Source: Oscillibacter sp. UBA6647 (GTDB lineage Bacteria > Bacillota > Clostridia > Oscillospirales > Oscillospiraceae). Taken from it: a stretch of 5,216 nucleotides of DNA. The notes below the pieces were generated by a model that searched no databases, had not been told where the DNA came from, and saw only the letters and a list, made by a program, of their open reading frames with translations. Both the position numbers and the translations under genes were made by a program. This document shows positions 1 through 5,200 of the stretch, piece by piece; the first letter of the stretch is position 1, and each line of letters begins with the position of its first letter. The stretch is from the NCBI GenBank assembly GCA_002455655.1, contig DKLF01000128.1, forward strand, positions 3,486 to 8,701, given 5' to 3'.

Positions 1-4
1 GGAG
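1..4 (+). promoter_or_regulatory. Ribosome binding site of the KdpD-like kinase gene
   Basis: GGAG, followed by AAGG, lies 5 nt before a TTG codon at position 10. This is the main reason to start the kinase at TTG. The reading frame is open back to the window edge, so an upstream start, or a longer KdpD with its N-terminal domain, cannot be fully excluded from this window. Confidence 0.6.
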
Positions 5-9
5 AAGGC

Positions 10-1095
10 TTGCACACTCGAAAATCTCTTTTGAAAAGTATTTTTTCCTTTCGACGAAGGGATTTGTTGATATGCACGGCGATTCTAATCTGCGCATGGA
101 CGGCCTGCATGATATTGCTGCACGCCGATACCAGCGAGGGCTTTGCTTCCCCGGTTTTTGTGCTGGCGGTGCTGTTGATTTCCCGCCTGACCGACGGATA
201 TCTGTTCGGGCTGCTGGCCGCCGTGGTGGGGGTTGTCTCCGTAAACTATATGTTTACCTATCCGTTTGGGGCAATTGATTTTACTCTTTCCGGCTATCCG
301 CTGACCTTTTTGACGCTTCTCATGGTTTCCATTGTCACCAGTGCTCTGACTACGCAGATTAAACAGCAGGAGAAGCTCCACACCGACAACGAGATGGAAA
401 AAATGCGCGCGAACCTGCTCCGCTCCGTGGCCCACGATATCCGCACGCCGCTGACCTCCATTGTGGGGTCCACCTCCGTTATTTTGGAAAATCCCTCGAT
501 TTCAAGCGAGGAACAGGGAGAGTTGCTGCGGGATGTGCGGGAGGAAGCGCAGTGGCTGATCCGGGTGGTGGAGAATCTTTTGTCCATCACGCGAATCGGG
601 GAAAACGGGCAGGCACACATCGTCAAGAAGAATGAAGCAGCGGAAGAAATTTTAGGAGAGACGGCCCGGAAATTTCGCAAGCGGTTTCCCAATGTGCACA
701 TTACTGTGGAGGCGCCCCACGAGCTTTTACTGGTGCCCATGGACGCAATTTTGATTACGCAGGTTCTGGCAAACCTGTTGGAAAACGCTGTGCGACACGG
801 TGAGACAACCACCCGGGTGGCCCTGTCAGTGAAGCGGGACGGAAGGATGGCTAAGTTTTCCGTTCAGGACAACGGTCAGGGAATTCCCAGAGAGCAAATG
901 CCCCGCCTGTTTGATGGAACGCTGAAGCGCAGCGAGACTCCTGCCGGCGACGGAAAGCGAGATATGGGACTGGGACTGATGGTGTGCCTCACCATTGTGA
1001 AAGCCCATAAGGGCTTCATGGAGGCGCGGAATATAAAGGGCGGCGGCGCGGAATTTGTATTCTGCCTGCCCGCGACAGAGGAGGAAGAAGAGTGA
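10..1095 (+). CDS. KdpD-like sensor histidine kinase, short form (DUF4118 membrane domain)
   Basis: This is a membrane-bound sensor kinase that autophosphorylates a histidine and passes the phosphate to the response regulator encoded next. From the TTG start it has 361 residues. A basic N-terminus precedes four hydrophobic segments (about 18-38, 47-60, 63-82 and 95-114) resembling the DUF4118 module of KdpD. A linker of about 115-135 leads to the H-box AHDIRTPLTS with phospho-acceptor His142. The ATPase domain shows the N-box LLENAVRH (Asn259), the G1 box DNGQGIP (287-293) and the G2 box MGLGL (319-323). All catalytic motifs are intact. Full-length KdpD of E. coli is about 890 residues; the cytoplasmic KdpD and USP-like N-terminal domains are absent here, as in many short Firmicute homologues. 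The C-terminus is a run of five Glu, and the stop overlaps the next start by 4 nt. The signal sensed is unknown: potassium or turgor would follow from the family, but no potassium transporter is visible here. Confidence 0.9.
   Translation: MHTRKSLLKSIFSFRRRDLLICTAILICAWTACMILLHADTSEGFASPVFVLAVLLISRLTDGYLFGLLAAVVGVVSVNYMFTYPFGAIDFTLSGYPLTFLTLLMVSIVTSALTTQIKQQEKLHTDNEMEKMRANLLRSVAHDIRTPLTSIVGSTSVILENPSISSEEQGELLRDVREEAQWLIRVVENLLSITRIGENGQAHIVKKNEAAEEILGETARKFRKRFPNVHITVEAPHELLLVPMDAILITQVLANLLENAVRHGETTTRVALSVKRDGRMAKFSVQDNGQGIPREQMPRLFDGTLKRSETPAGDGKRDMGLGLMVCLTIVKAHKGFMEARNIKGGGAEFVFCLPATEEEEE
1079..1084 (+). promoter_or_regulatory. Ribosome binding site of the response regulator, inside the kinase gene
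   Basis: A perfect AGGAGG ends 7 nt before the GTG at 1092 and decides that start. It lies within the codons for the acidic tail of the kinase. With the 4-nt GTGA overlap this predicts translational coupling of the two proteins. Confidence 0.8.
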
Positions 1096-1799
1096 ACATC
1101 CGGGAAAAGATATTGGTGGTGGAGGATGAGAAAAGCATCTCCCGGTTTATCTCCGCCATACTGGACAACAACGGCTATGAGTCCGTACAGGCCCGAACGG
1201 GGACGGAGGCGCTGTCCATGATTTCGTCCCACTGCCCGGATCTGGTGATTTTGGATCTGGGCCTGCCGGACATGGATGGACTGGAAATCCTGCGAAACCT
1301 GCGCTCCTGGTCCAGTCTTCCGGTGGTGGTGGTCTCCGCCCGAGATCACGAGCAGGACAAGGTGGCGGCACTGGATTTGGGTGCAGACGACTATCTGACA
1401 AAGCCCTTTGGAACCGCCGAGCTGCTGGCGCGGGTCCGGGCCGCCATCCGCCACACCCGCACCACCTCAGCCAACGACGGGGTTGCGCGGGAGGGCACGT
1501 ATTCCGTGGGCCGCTTGACCATTGATTACAACAAGCATCAGGTGCTGGTAGACGGCGAGAACGCGAAGCTGACGCTCAGTGAGTTTCGCATTGTGGCACT
1601 GCTTGGAAAATACGCGGGCAAGGTACTCACGTATGATTTTATTATCAAAGAGCTGTGGGGCCCCCGCGCGGGGGACGATAACCAGATTCTCCGGGTCAAT
1701 ATGGCAAACATTCGCCGTAAGGTGGAAAAAAACCCGGCGGAACCGGAGTACTTTTTCACAGAGGTAGGTGTGGGCTATCGTCTTGCTGAGGGAAATTGA
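1092..1799 (+). CDS. KdpE-like response regulator, OmpR/PhoB family
   Basis: This is a DNA-binding response regulator of 235 residues, the normal length for the OmpR/PhoB family and presumably the partner of the overlapping kinase gene. The receiver domain (about 6-118) has the acidic pocket Glu11-Asp12, phospho-acceptor Asp55 (VILDLGLPDMDG), Ser82 and the conserved Lys104 (LTKPF). A winged-helix domain follows (about 137-232) with TLSEFRIVALL, ELWGP and the recognition-helix region LRVNMANIRRKVE, ending in GVGYRL. The WGP...LRV.M..IRRK pattern is typical of KdpE-like members. The start is GTG, overlapping the kinase stop (GTGA), with AGGAGG 7 nt upstream. A terminator follows 47 nt after the stop, so the pair ends a transcription unit. 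Members of this family bind tandem direct repeats of about 11 bp; such repeats occur in front of the next gene, which makes that gene a possible target (inference). Confidence 0.93.
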   Translation: MNIREKILVVEDEKSISRFISAILDNNGYESVQARTGTEALSMISSHCPDLVILDLGLPDMDGLEILRNLRSWSSLPVVVVSARDHEQDKVAALDLGADDYLTKPFGTAELLARVRAAIRHTRTTSANDGVAREGTYSVGRLTIDYNKHQVLVDGENAKLTLSEFRIVALLGKYAGKVLTYDFIIKELWGPRAGDDNQILRVNMANIRRKVEKNPAEPEYFFTEVGVGYRLAEGN

Positions 1800-1845
1800 A
1801 CTCCGAACCGGCAGTTTTTTGAAGGAACCTGATATATCTGAAAAC

Positions 1846-1883
1846 AAACGGAAAGCGGTTTATAAAACCCGCTTTCCGTTTTT
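1846..1883 (+). terminator. Rho-independent terminator after the two-component genes
   Basis: A perfect 13-bp stem (1846-1858 with 1869-1881, core ACGGAAAGCGG/CCGCTTTCCGT) closes a 10-nt loop. It is followed by a T tract (1879-1883), part of which overlaps the 3' arm, and preceded by an A-rich stretch. This separates the regulator genes from the transporter gene. Confidence 0.9.
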
Positions 1884-1961
1884 ATGTGCGCAGAATGTAT
1901 AAAAGGCGTCCTCTTTTTAACGGGGCGGCGTTCTTGAAAAATATTTACTTCGGGCAATAAA

Positions 1962-2036
1962 TTAACGAGAAATTAACGATAATTAAATTGTTTTTTATAA
2001 AATCGAAATAATTCTTAACAAACTCTGAACGCTATT
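1962..2036 (+). repeat. Tandem 11-bp direct repeats (TTAACG/A boxes), possible response-regulator sites
   Basis: TTAACGA occurs at 1962-1968 and again at 1973-1979, within a 10-base match AAATTAACGA that repeats exactly 11 bp apart. A second pair, TTAACA at 2015 and TGAACG at 2026, also has an 11-bp period. Single TTAAC copies lie at 1917 and 2060. Direct repeats with about 11-bp spacing are the known geometry of PhoB/OmpR-type sites. Binding by the KdpE-like protein encoded just upstream is inference. Chance in AT-rich DNA remains possible. Confidence 0.4.
1973..2001 (+). promoter_or_regulatory. Candidate sigma-A promoter P1 for cstA
   Basis: TTAACG (1973-1978) and TATAAA (1996-2001) are separated by 17 bp, matching the TTGACA/TATAAT consensus at 4 and 5 positions. 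Transcription would start near 2008. The -35 box coincides with the second repeat of the first TTAACGA pair, so a protein bound there would block this promoter. Many spurious matches are expected in DNA this AT-rich. Confidence 0.4.
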
Positions 2037-2049
2037 TATAGGAAAAATC

Positions 2050-2058
2050 TGCTATTAT
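2050..2058 (+). promoter_or_regulatory. Candidate extended -10 promoter P2 for cstA
   Basis: TGCTATTAT is an extended -10 element (TGn plus a 5/6 match to TATAAT). No good -35 hexamer lies 16-18 bp upstream; instead the second direct-repeat pair (2015-2036) occupies that area. This is the arrangement expected for an activator-dependent promoter of the PhoB type. Transcription would start near 2065, just before the 2067-2083 hairpin. Confidence 0.45.
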
Positions 2059-2066
2059 CTTAACAA

Positions 2067-2083
2067 GGACCCTAACAGGGTCC
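2067..2083 (+). other. Small perfect hairpin or operator in the cstA leader
   Basis: GGACCC (2067-2072) and GGGTCC (2078-2083) form a perfect 6-bp stem around a TAACA loop. No T tract follows, so it is not a terminator. With a start from P2 it would lie at the very 5' end of the mRNA, where a stem can protect the message; as DNA it could equally be a protein-binding palindrome. Confidence 0.5.
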
Positions 2084-2112
2084 GTAAAGAGCCGTGTGGG
2101 AGCGGCAGAAAC

Positions 2113-2119
2113 AAAGGAG
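2113..2119 (+). promoter_or_regulatory. Ribosome binding site of cstA
   Basis: AAAGGAG ends 11 nt before the ATG at 2131. An in-frame GTG at 2119 overlaps this site itself and so cannot be the start that uses it. This is why ATG 2131 is preferred. The spacing is a little long. Confidence 0.7.
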
Positions 2120-2130
2120 TGTGTGTATCT

Positions 2131-3612
2131 ATGGCAACCTTTTTCATTGGCCTCGTAATTCTTGTAGGCGGAGGAGCGCTTTATGGCACCTTCTGCGAGA
2201 AAATTTTCGGGCCGGACGACCGAGAGACGCCTGCCTATTCCAAGCAGGACGGCGTTGACTATGTTCCCATGAAGGAATGGAAGAACAGCCTCATCAACCT
2301 GCTAAACATTGCCGGAACCGGCCCCATCATCGGGCCCATTCAGGGTATTTTGTTCGGGCCCATCGCGTTTTTGACCATTCCCATCGGCAACGTGATCGGC
2401 GGCGCCATGCATGACTATTTCTCCGGCATGATTTGCCTGCGCGATGGCGGCACTCAGATGCCCGAGATGGTCCGCAGATATAGCAACAAGGGTGTTTACG
2501 CGATTTATCAGGTGATTCTCTGCGTGCTGCTGCTGCTGGTGGGCGCGGTGTTCATCTACACCCCCGGCGACATTGCCGCCACGCAGGTGTTTGGGTTCTC
2601 CGGCGCACCTACCGCTGTCTCCACCTGGGTGATTTACGGTGTGATTTTTGCCTACTATCTAATTGCCACCGTTTTCCCCATTGATAAGATCATCGGCAGA
2701 ATTTATCCCGTTTTCGGCGCGATTTTGCTTTTTTCCGCCGTGGGCGTGCTTATTGGCCTGCTGGTGCAGGGTTATCCTCTGCTCAACGTTTGGGACGATT
2801 GGAACGGCGGTCTCATTAAGTACGGCGACTATTTTGGCGCTAATCACTTCTTCCCCATCTTCTTCATCACCGTGGCCTGCGGCATTCTCTCCGGCTTCCA
2901 CTCCACGCAGACCGCAATTATTGCCCGGACCATGAAGAAAGAGAAGCAGGGCCACACCACCTTCTATCGCATGATGACCTTGGAGGGCTTCATTGCCATG
3001 ATCTGGGCTGCGGGCGCCATGGGCGTTTACAATCTGGGTCTGCAGGAGGCCAATCCCTCTCTGGCTACCGGCACCATCGGCGTTGTCTGCAAGAGCCTTC
3101 TGGGCAATGCGGGCGGCTTGATTGCACTGCTGGGCGTGATTGTTCTGCCCATCACCTCCGGTGACACGGCTCTTCGCGCCCTGCGCCTGAGCATTGCCGA
3201 GTCCTTCCACATTGACCAGAGCAGCAACGGCAAGCGCCTGTCTCTGTCCGCCATTATCTATGTGCTGGTGGCCGTGATTCTGGTGTTTGCAAAAATGAAT
3301 CCCGCCGGCTTCAGCATTCTGTGGCGCTATTTTGCATGGACCAACCAGACGCTGGCTCTGTTTGCGTTCCTGGCCATCTCCATCTGGATGTTTGAAAACG
3401 GTAAGGCCAAATACGTGTGGGTGCCTCTGATTCCCGGCGCGTTTTATGCCTTTGTTACCATTACGTTTATTATGAACGCCAAAATCGGCTTTAACATTCC
3501 CTGGGGTGGCGCCTATGCCATCGGCGGCGTGGCGGCGATTGCTTATGCGGCTGTGATTCTTTGGTATGGTCGCCGCAGAGCCGCGTCTTCGCCCCTGAAC
3601 GTGAGGAAGTAA
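2131..3612 (+). CDS. cstA: CstA-family carbon starvation transporter (short form)
   Basis: This is an integral membrane carrier of the CstA family in the APC superfamily. Characterised relatives take up pyruvate (E. coli BtsT and CstA) or peptides (Campylobacter CstA), driven by an ion gradient. From ATG 2131 it has 493 residues, mostly in hydrophobic segments. Family signatures are clear: NIAGTGPIIGPIQG (59-72) and GGAMHDYFSGM (90-100) near the N-terminus, ACGILSGFHSTQ (249-260) in the middle, and TSGDTALRALRLS (342-354) later. E. coli CstA and BtsT are about 700 residues; shorter versions with the same core and a shorter C-terminal membrane part are usual in Firmicutes, so this is not a truncation. 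It ends in a basic tail (GRRRAASSPLNVRK). It stands alone between two terminator-like hairpins and so is probably monocistronic. The family is certain; the substrate (pyruvate, another 2-oxo acid or peptides) cannot be read from the sequence. Confidence 0.93.
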   Translation: MATFFIGLVILVGGGALYGTFCEKIFGPDDRETPAYSKQDGVDYVPMKEWKNSLINLLNIAGTGPIIGPIQGILFGPIAFLTIPIGNVIGGAMHDYFSGMICLRDGGTQMPEMVRRYSNKGVYAIYQVILCVLLLLVGAVFIYTPGDIAATQVFGFSGAPTAVSTWVIYGVIFAYYLIATVFPIDKIIGRIYPVFGAILLFSAVGVLIGLLVQGYPLLNVWDDWNGGLIKYGDYFGANHFFPIFFITVACGILSGFHSTQTAIIARTMKKEKQGHTTFYRMMTLEGFIAMIWAAGAMGVYNLGLQEANPSLATGTIGVVCKSLLGNAGGLIALLGVIVLPITSGDTALRALRLSIAESFHIDQSSNGKRLSLSAIIYVLVAVILVFAKMNPAGFSILWRYFAWTNQTLALFAFLAISIWMFENGKAKYVWVPLIPGAFYAFVTITFIMNAKIGFNIPWGGAYAIGGVAAIAYAAVILWYGRRRAASSPLNVRK

Positions 3613-3654
3613 TCTTTAAATCTTGTCTGCCGCGAAGAAGTGCGGCGGAGCACT

Positions 3655-3702
3655 ACATACAGACAGAGCCGCGGCAAAGGCCGCGGCTCTGTCTGTATGT
3701 TT
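3655..3702 (+). terminator. Long perfect hairpin after cstA, probable terminator
   Basis: A 21-bp perfect stem (3655-3675 with 3680-3700) closes the four-base loop AAAG. The upper half is very GC-rich (GAGCCGCGGC/GCCGCGGCTC). Only three T residues (3700-3702) follow before GG, so the U tract is poor. A weaker 5-bp stem (GCCGC 3629-3633 with GCGGC 3642-3646) lies just upstream. Its place 43 nt after the cstA stop favours a terminator; mRNA 3'-end protection or a dispersed repeat are alternatives. Confidence 0.65.
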
Positions 3703-3763
3703 GGACAAGGAAAAATTTACAGGAATGTCAACGCGAAGCCGCAAGCTTTGGAAATACTGTGTA

Positions 3764-3792
3764 TTGTAATTCCTTCCCTGCAACCGTATAAT
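3764..3792 (+). promoter_or_regulatory. Sigma-A promoter of the threonine ammonia-lyase gene
   Basis: TTGTAA (3764-3769) and a perfect TATAAT (3787-3792) are separated by exactly 17 bp, the best promoter match in the window. Transcription would begin near A3799. The imperfect inverted repeat ACCG(8 nt)CGGT at 3783-3798 straddles the -10 box and could be an operator, but the arms are only 4 bp. Confidence 0.75.
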
Positions 3793-3798
3793 TGCGGT

Positions 3799-3970
3799 AA
3801 GAAAAGACAAATAGGCGTAAATTTGTCCTCGAATTATAGACATAACTTTGCCAATAAAAGACGGGAAGCGAGATTTTCCGGGCCGTTGGAACCGGAAGTG
3901 AAACCACTGCATGGTTTGCAATTACGTACAGCGGGCGCGAAAGCTTTATAATTTTTAGGAGGGGACGACC
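3799..3970 (+). promoter_or_regulatory. Predicted ~170-nt structured leader of the threonine ammonia-lyase mRNA
   Basis: From the predicted start to the ATG is about 172 nt, unusually long for a bacterial leader with no role. A 7-bp perfect hairpin (GACAAAT 3806-3812 with ATTTGTC 3821-3827) is near the 5' end. A 6-bp one (TTCCGG 3876-3881 with CCGGAA 3892-3897) lies about 60 nt before the ribosome binding site. The second overlaps TGGAACCG (3887-3894), which resembles the TGGNACCG core of T-box leaders, but I find no stem I, specifier loop or terminator. I cannot assign it to a known riboswitch class. Confidence 0.4.
3957..3964 (+). promoter_or_regulatory. Ribosome binding site of the threonine ammonia-lyase gene
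   Basis: AGGAGGGG provides a perfect AGGAGG core 8 nt before the ATG at 3971 and fixes the start. Confidence 0.9.
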
Positions 3971-5164
3971 ATGCTGACTCTGGAAATGATTCAGGAAGCG
4001 CAGGCTGCGCTGCGGGGCGTGGCGAGAATAACGCCGCTGAATCCTGCTAAAAAGCTGGGAAAAAATGTGTATATCAAGGCTGAAAATCTCCAGCTTACCG
4101 GCGCGTTCAAGCTTAGGGGCGCCTATAATAAAATTCGATCCCTGACGGAAGAGGAGGCAAAGCATGGCGTCATTGCCTGTTCTGCCGGGAATCACGCGCA
4201 GGGGATTGCGCTGTCCGCCGCCAAGCTGGGAATTAAGTCTATCATCTGCATGCCTGCCGGTGCGCCCATCAGTAAAGTGGAGGCCACGCGAAACTATGGT
4301 GCGGAAGTGGTGCTGGTTCCCGGCGTGTATGACGACGCTGCCGCGGAGGCCGCGCGGCTGACCCGCGAGCATGGCTATACCTTTGCCCATCCTTTCAACG
4401 ATGAGCTGGTCATGGCGGGGCAGGGGACCATTGGCCTTGAAATTCTGGAGCAACTGCCCGAGGCGGAGCAGGTGGTGGTTCCCATTGGCGGCGGAGGCCT
4501 GATCTCAGGCGTGGCCTGCGCCATCAAAAGCCTGAAACCATCCTGTCGTGTGGTGGGCGTGCAGGCGGCCGGTGCGGCGGGGATGTACGTCTCCCAGCGG
4601 GCGGGCCGCCCGCTGAAGCTGCCCGGCGTTTCCACCATTGCGGACGGCATTGCCGTGAAGGAACCGGGAGATCTGAGCTTTGCCATGTGCACGAAATACG
4701 TGGACGAAATTGTCACCGTAAAAGACGATGAAATTGCCACCGCCATTCTGGCGCTGATGGAGGACCAGAAAACTGTGGCGGAGGGGGCGGGCGCGGTGCC
4801 GGTGGCGGCCGTTATGTTTGGAAAGGTGGACGTGACCGACCGCAAGACAGTGTGCCTGGTTTCCGGGGGAAATGTGGATGTCACCACGCTGTCCCGCATT
4901 ATAACCAAGGGACTGTCCAAGTCGGGGCGGCTAGCAGAATTTTCCGCAAAAATTGCAGATAAGCCGGGAAGCCTTCTGGGCCTTCTTCAGGTGGTGTCGG
5001 ACACGGGCGCCAATATTCTCAGCATCAACCACTCCCGGGAAGATAAGCACGCCGACGTGGGGGCGTGCATCGTGTCTATGGTGCTGGAGACGCGAAATGC
5101 CCAGCATGTGGATGACATCGAGCGGGAGTTGCACGCAAATGGCTATGAGGTGTTGAGCAGGTAA
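3971..5164 (+). CDS. ilvA: Threonine ammonia-lyase (threonine dehydratase) with C-terminal ACT-like domain
   Basis: This cytoplasmic PLP enzyme converts L-threonine to 2-oxobutyrate and ammonia, the first step to isoleucine or, in catabolism, to propionate. The protein has 397 residues. The PLP-dependent fold type II domain covers about 1-315, with the Schiff-base lysine Lys47 in TGAFKLRGA (43-51), the substrate loop SAGNHAQG (71-78), the phosphate-binding loop GGGGL (173-177) and the cofactor-ring contact region SGGN (298-301). A single ACT-like domain follows (about 323-397, starting FSAKIADKPGSLLGLL). The ~400-residue form with one ACT-like domain differs from E. coli TdcB (329 aa, no ACT) and IlvA (514 aa, two ACT-like parts). 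The ACT domain suggests allosteric control, but whether by isoleucine, valine or a nucleotide is not visible. No other isoleucine-pathway gene is in the window, so a catabolic role (tdcB-like) is as likely as a biosynthetic one. It has its own promoter and a long leader. Confidence 0.93.
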   Translation: MLTLEMIQEAQAALRGVARITPLNPAKKLGKNVYIKAENLQLTGAFKLRGAYNKIRSLTEEEAKHGVIACSAGNHAQGIALSAAKLGIKSIICMPAGAPISKVEATRNYGAEVVLVPGVYDDAAAEAARLTREHGYTFAHPFNDELVMAGQGTIGLEILEQLPEAEQVVVPIGGGGLISGVACAIKSLKPSCRVVGVQAAGAAGMYVSQRAGRPLKLPGVSTIADGIAVKEPGDLSFAMCTKYVDEIVTVKDDEIATAILALMEDQKTVAEGAGAVPVAAVMFGKVDVTDRKTVCLVSGGNVDVTTLSRIITKGLSKSGRLAEFSAKIADKPGSLLGLLQVVSDTGANILSINHSREDKHADVGACIVSMVLETRNAQHVDDIERELHANGYEVLSR

Positions 5165-5193
5165 CAGGGGTCTATCCGCCCTACGGCGAAAAT

Positions 5194-5200
5194 AAAGGAG
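5194..5200 (+). promoter_or_regulatory. Ribosome binding site of a probable next gene at the window edge
   Basis: AAAGGAG lies 30 nt after the threonine ammonia-lyase stop. No ATG, GTG or TTG is present at a suitable distance before the window ends at 5216. ATCAAA at 5211 is 10 nt downstream and would need a rare ATC start; a start just past the edge is also possible. The close spacing suggests an operon partner on the same strand, of unknown identity. Confidence 0.4.

Larger units (their letters stand above)
1884..2130 (+). promoter_or_regulatory. AT-rich control region upstream of cstA
   Basis: No gene is visible in this stretch. It begins fairly mixed in composition, becomes strongly AT-rich from about 1935 to 2060, and then returns to mixed composition. 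It holds five TTAAC motifs (starting at 1917, 1962, 1973, 2015 and 2060), two candidate promoters, a small perfect hairpin and the ribosome binding site, each listed separately. The AT-richness contrasts sharply with the GC-rich genes on both sides and is typical of a regulated promoter region. Confidence 0.7.
3613..3970 (+). promoter_or_regulatory. Gene-free region between cstA and the threonine ammonia-lyase gene
   Basis: I see no credible gene here; the open frames run through the long hairpin and lack ribosome binding sites. The region contains the cstA 3' hairpins, a promoter at 3764-3792 and the leader of the next gene, each listed separately. Confidence 0.7.

Noticed and set aside
1804..1820. 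CCGAACCGG followed by a T6 run as an early terminator
   Set aside because: There is no stem of useful length directly before the T run; the real terminator is at 1846-1883.
1896..1903. TGTATAAA as a -10 element just after the terminator
   Set aside because: No -35 at the right distance; the expected place falls within the terminator stem.
2119..2130. Earlier in-frame GTG start for cstA, adding MCVS
   Set aside because: The GTG overlaps the ribosome binding site itself; ATG 2131 starts a typical CstA N-terminus.
3726..3739. Possible catabolite-responsive (cre) site, TGTCAACGCGAAGC
   Set aside because: The left half fits the consensus but the right half has three mismatches in the conserved positions.
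3640..3951. 103-residue open frame on the + strand between cstA and the threonine ammonia-lyase gene
   Set aside because: It runs through the long hairpin, the promoter and the leader, has no ribosome binding site and no recognisable protein character.
3728..4453. 241-residue open frame on the - strand
   Set aside because: It is antisense to the start of the threonine ammonia-lyase gene and its promoter, with no suitable start signals; its composition is that of a shadow frame.
5177..5188. CGCC-CTAC-GGCG hairpin after the threonine ammonia-lyase gene
   Set aside because: Only 4 bp and followed by A-rich sequence, not T residues; a ribosome binding site follows at once.
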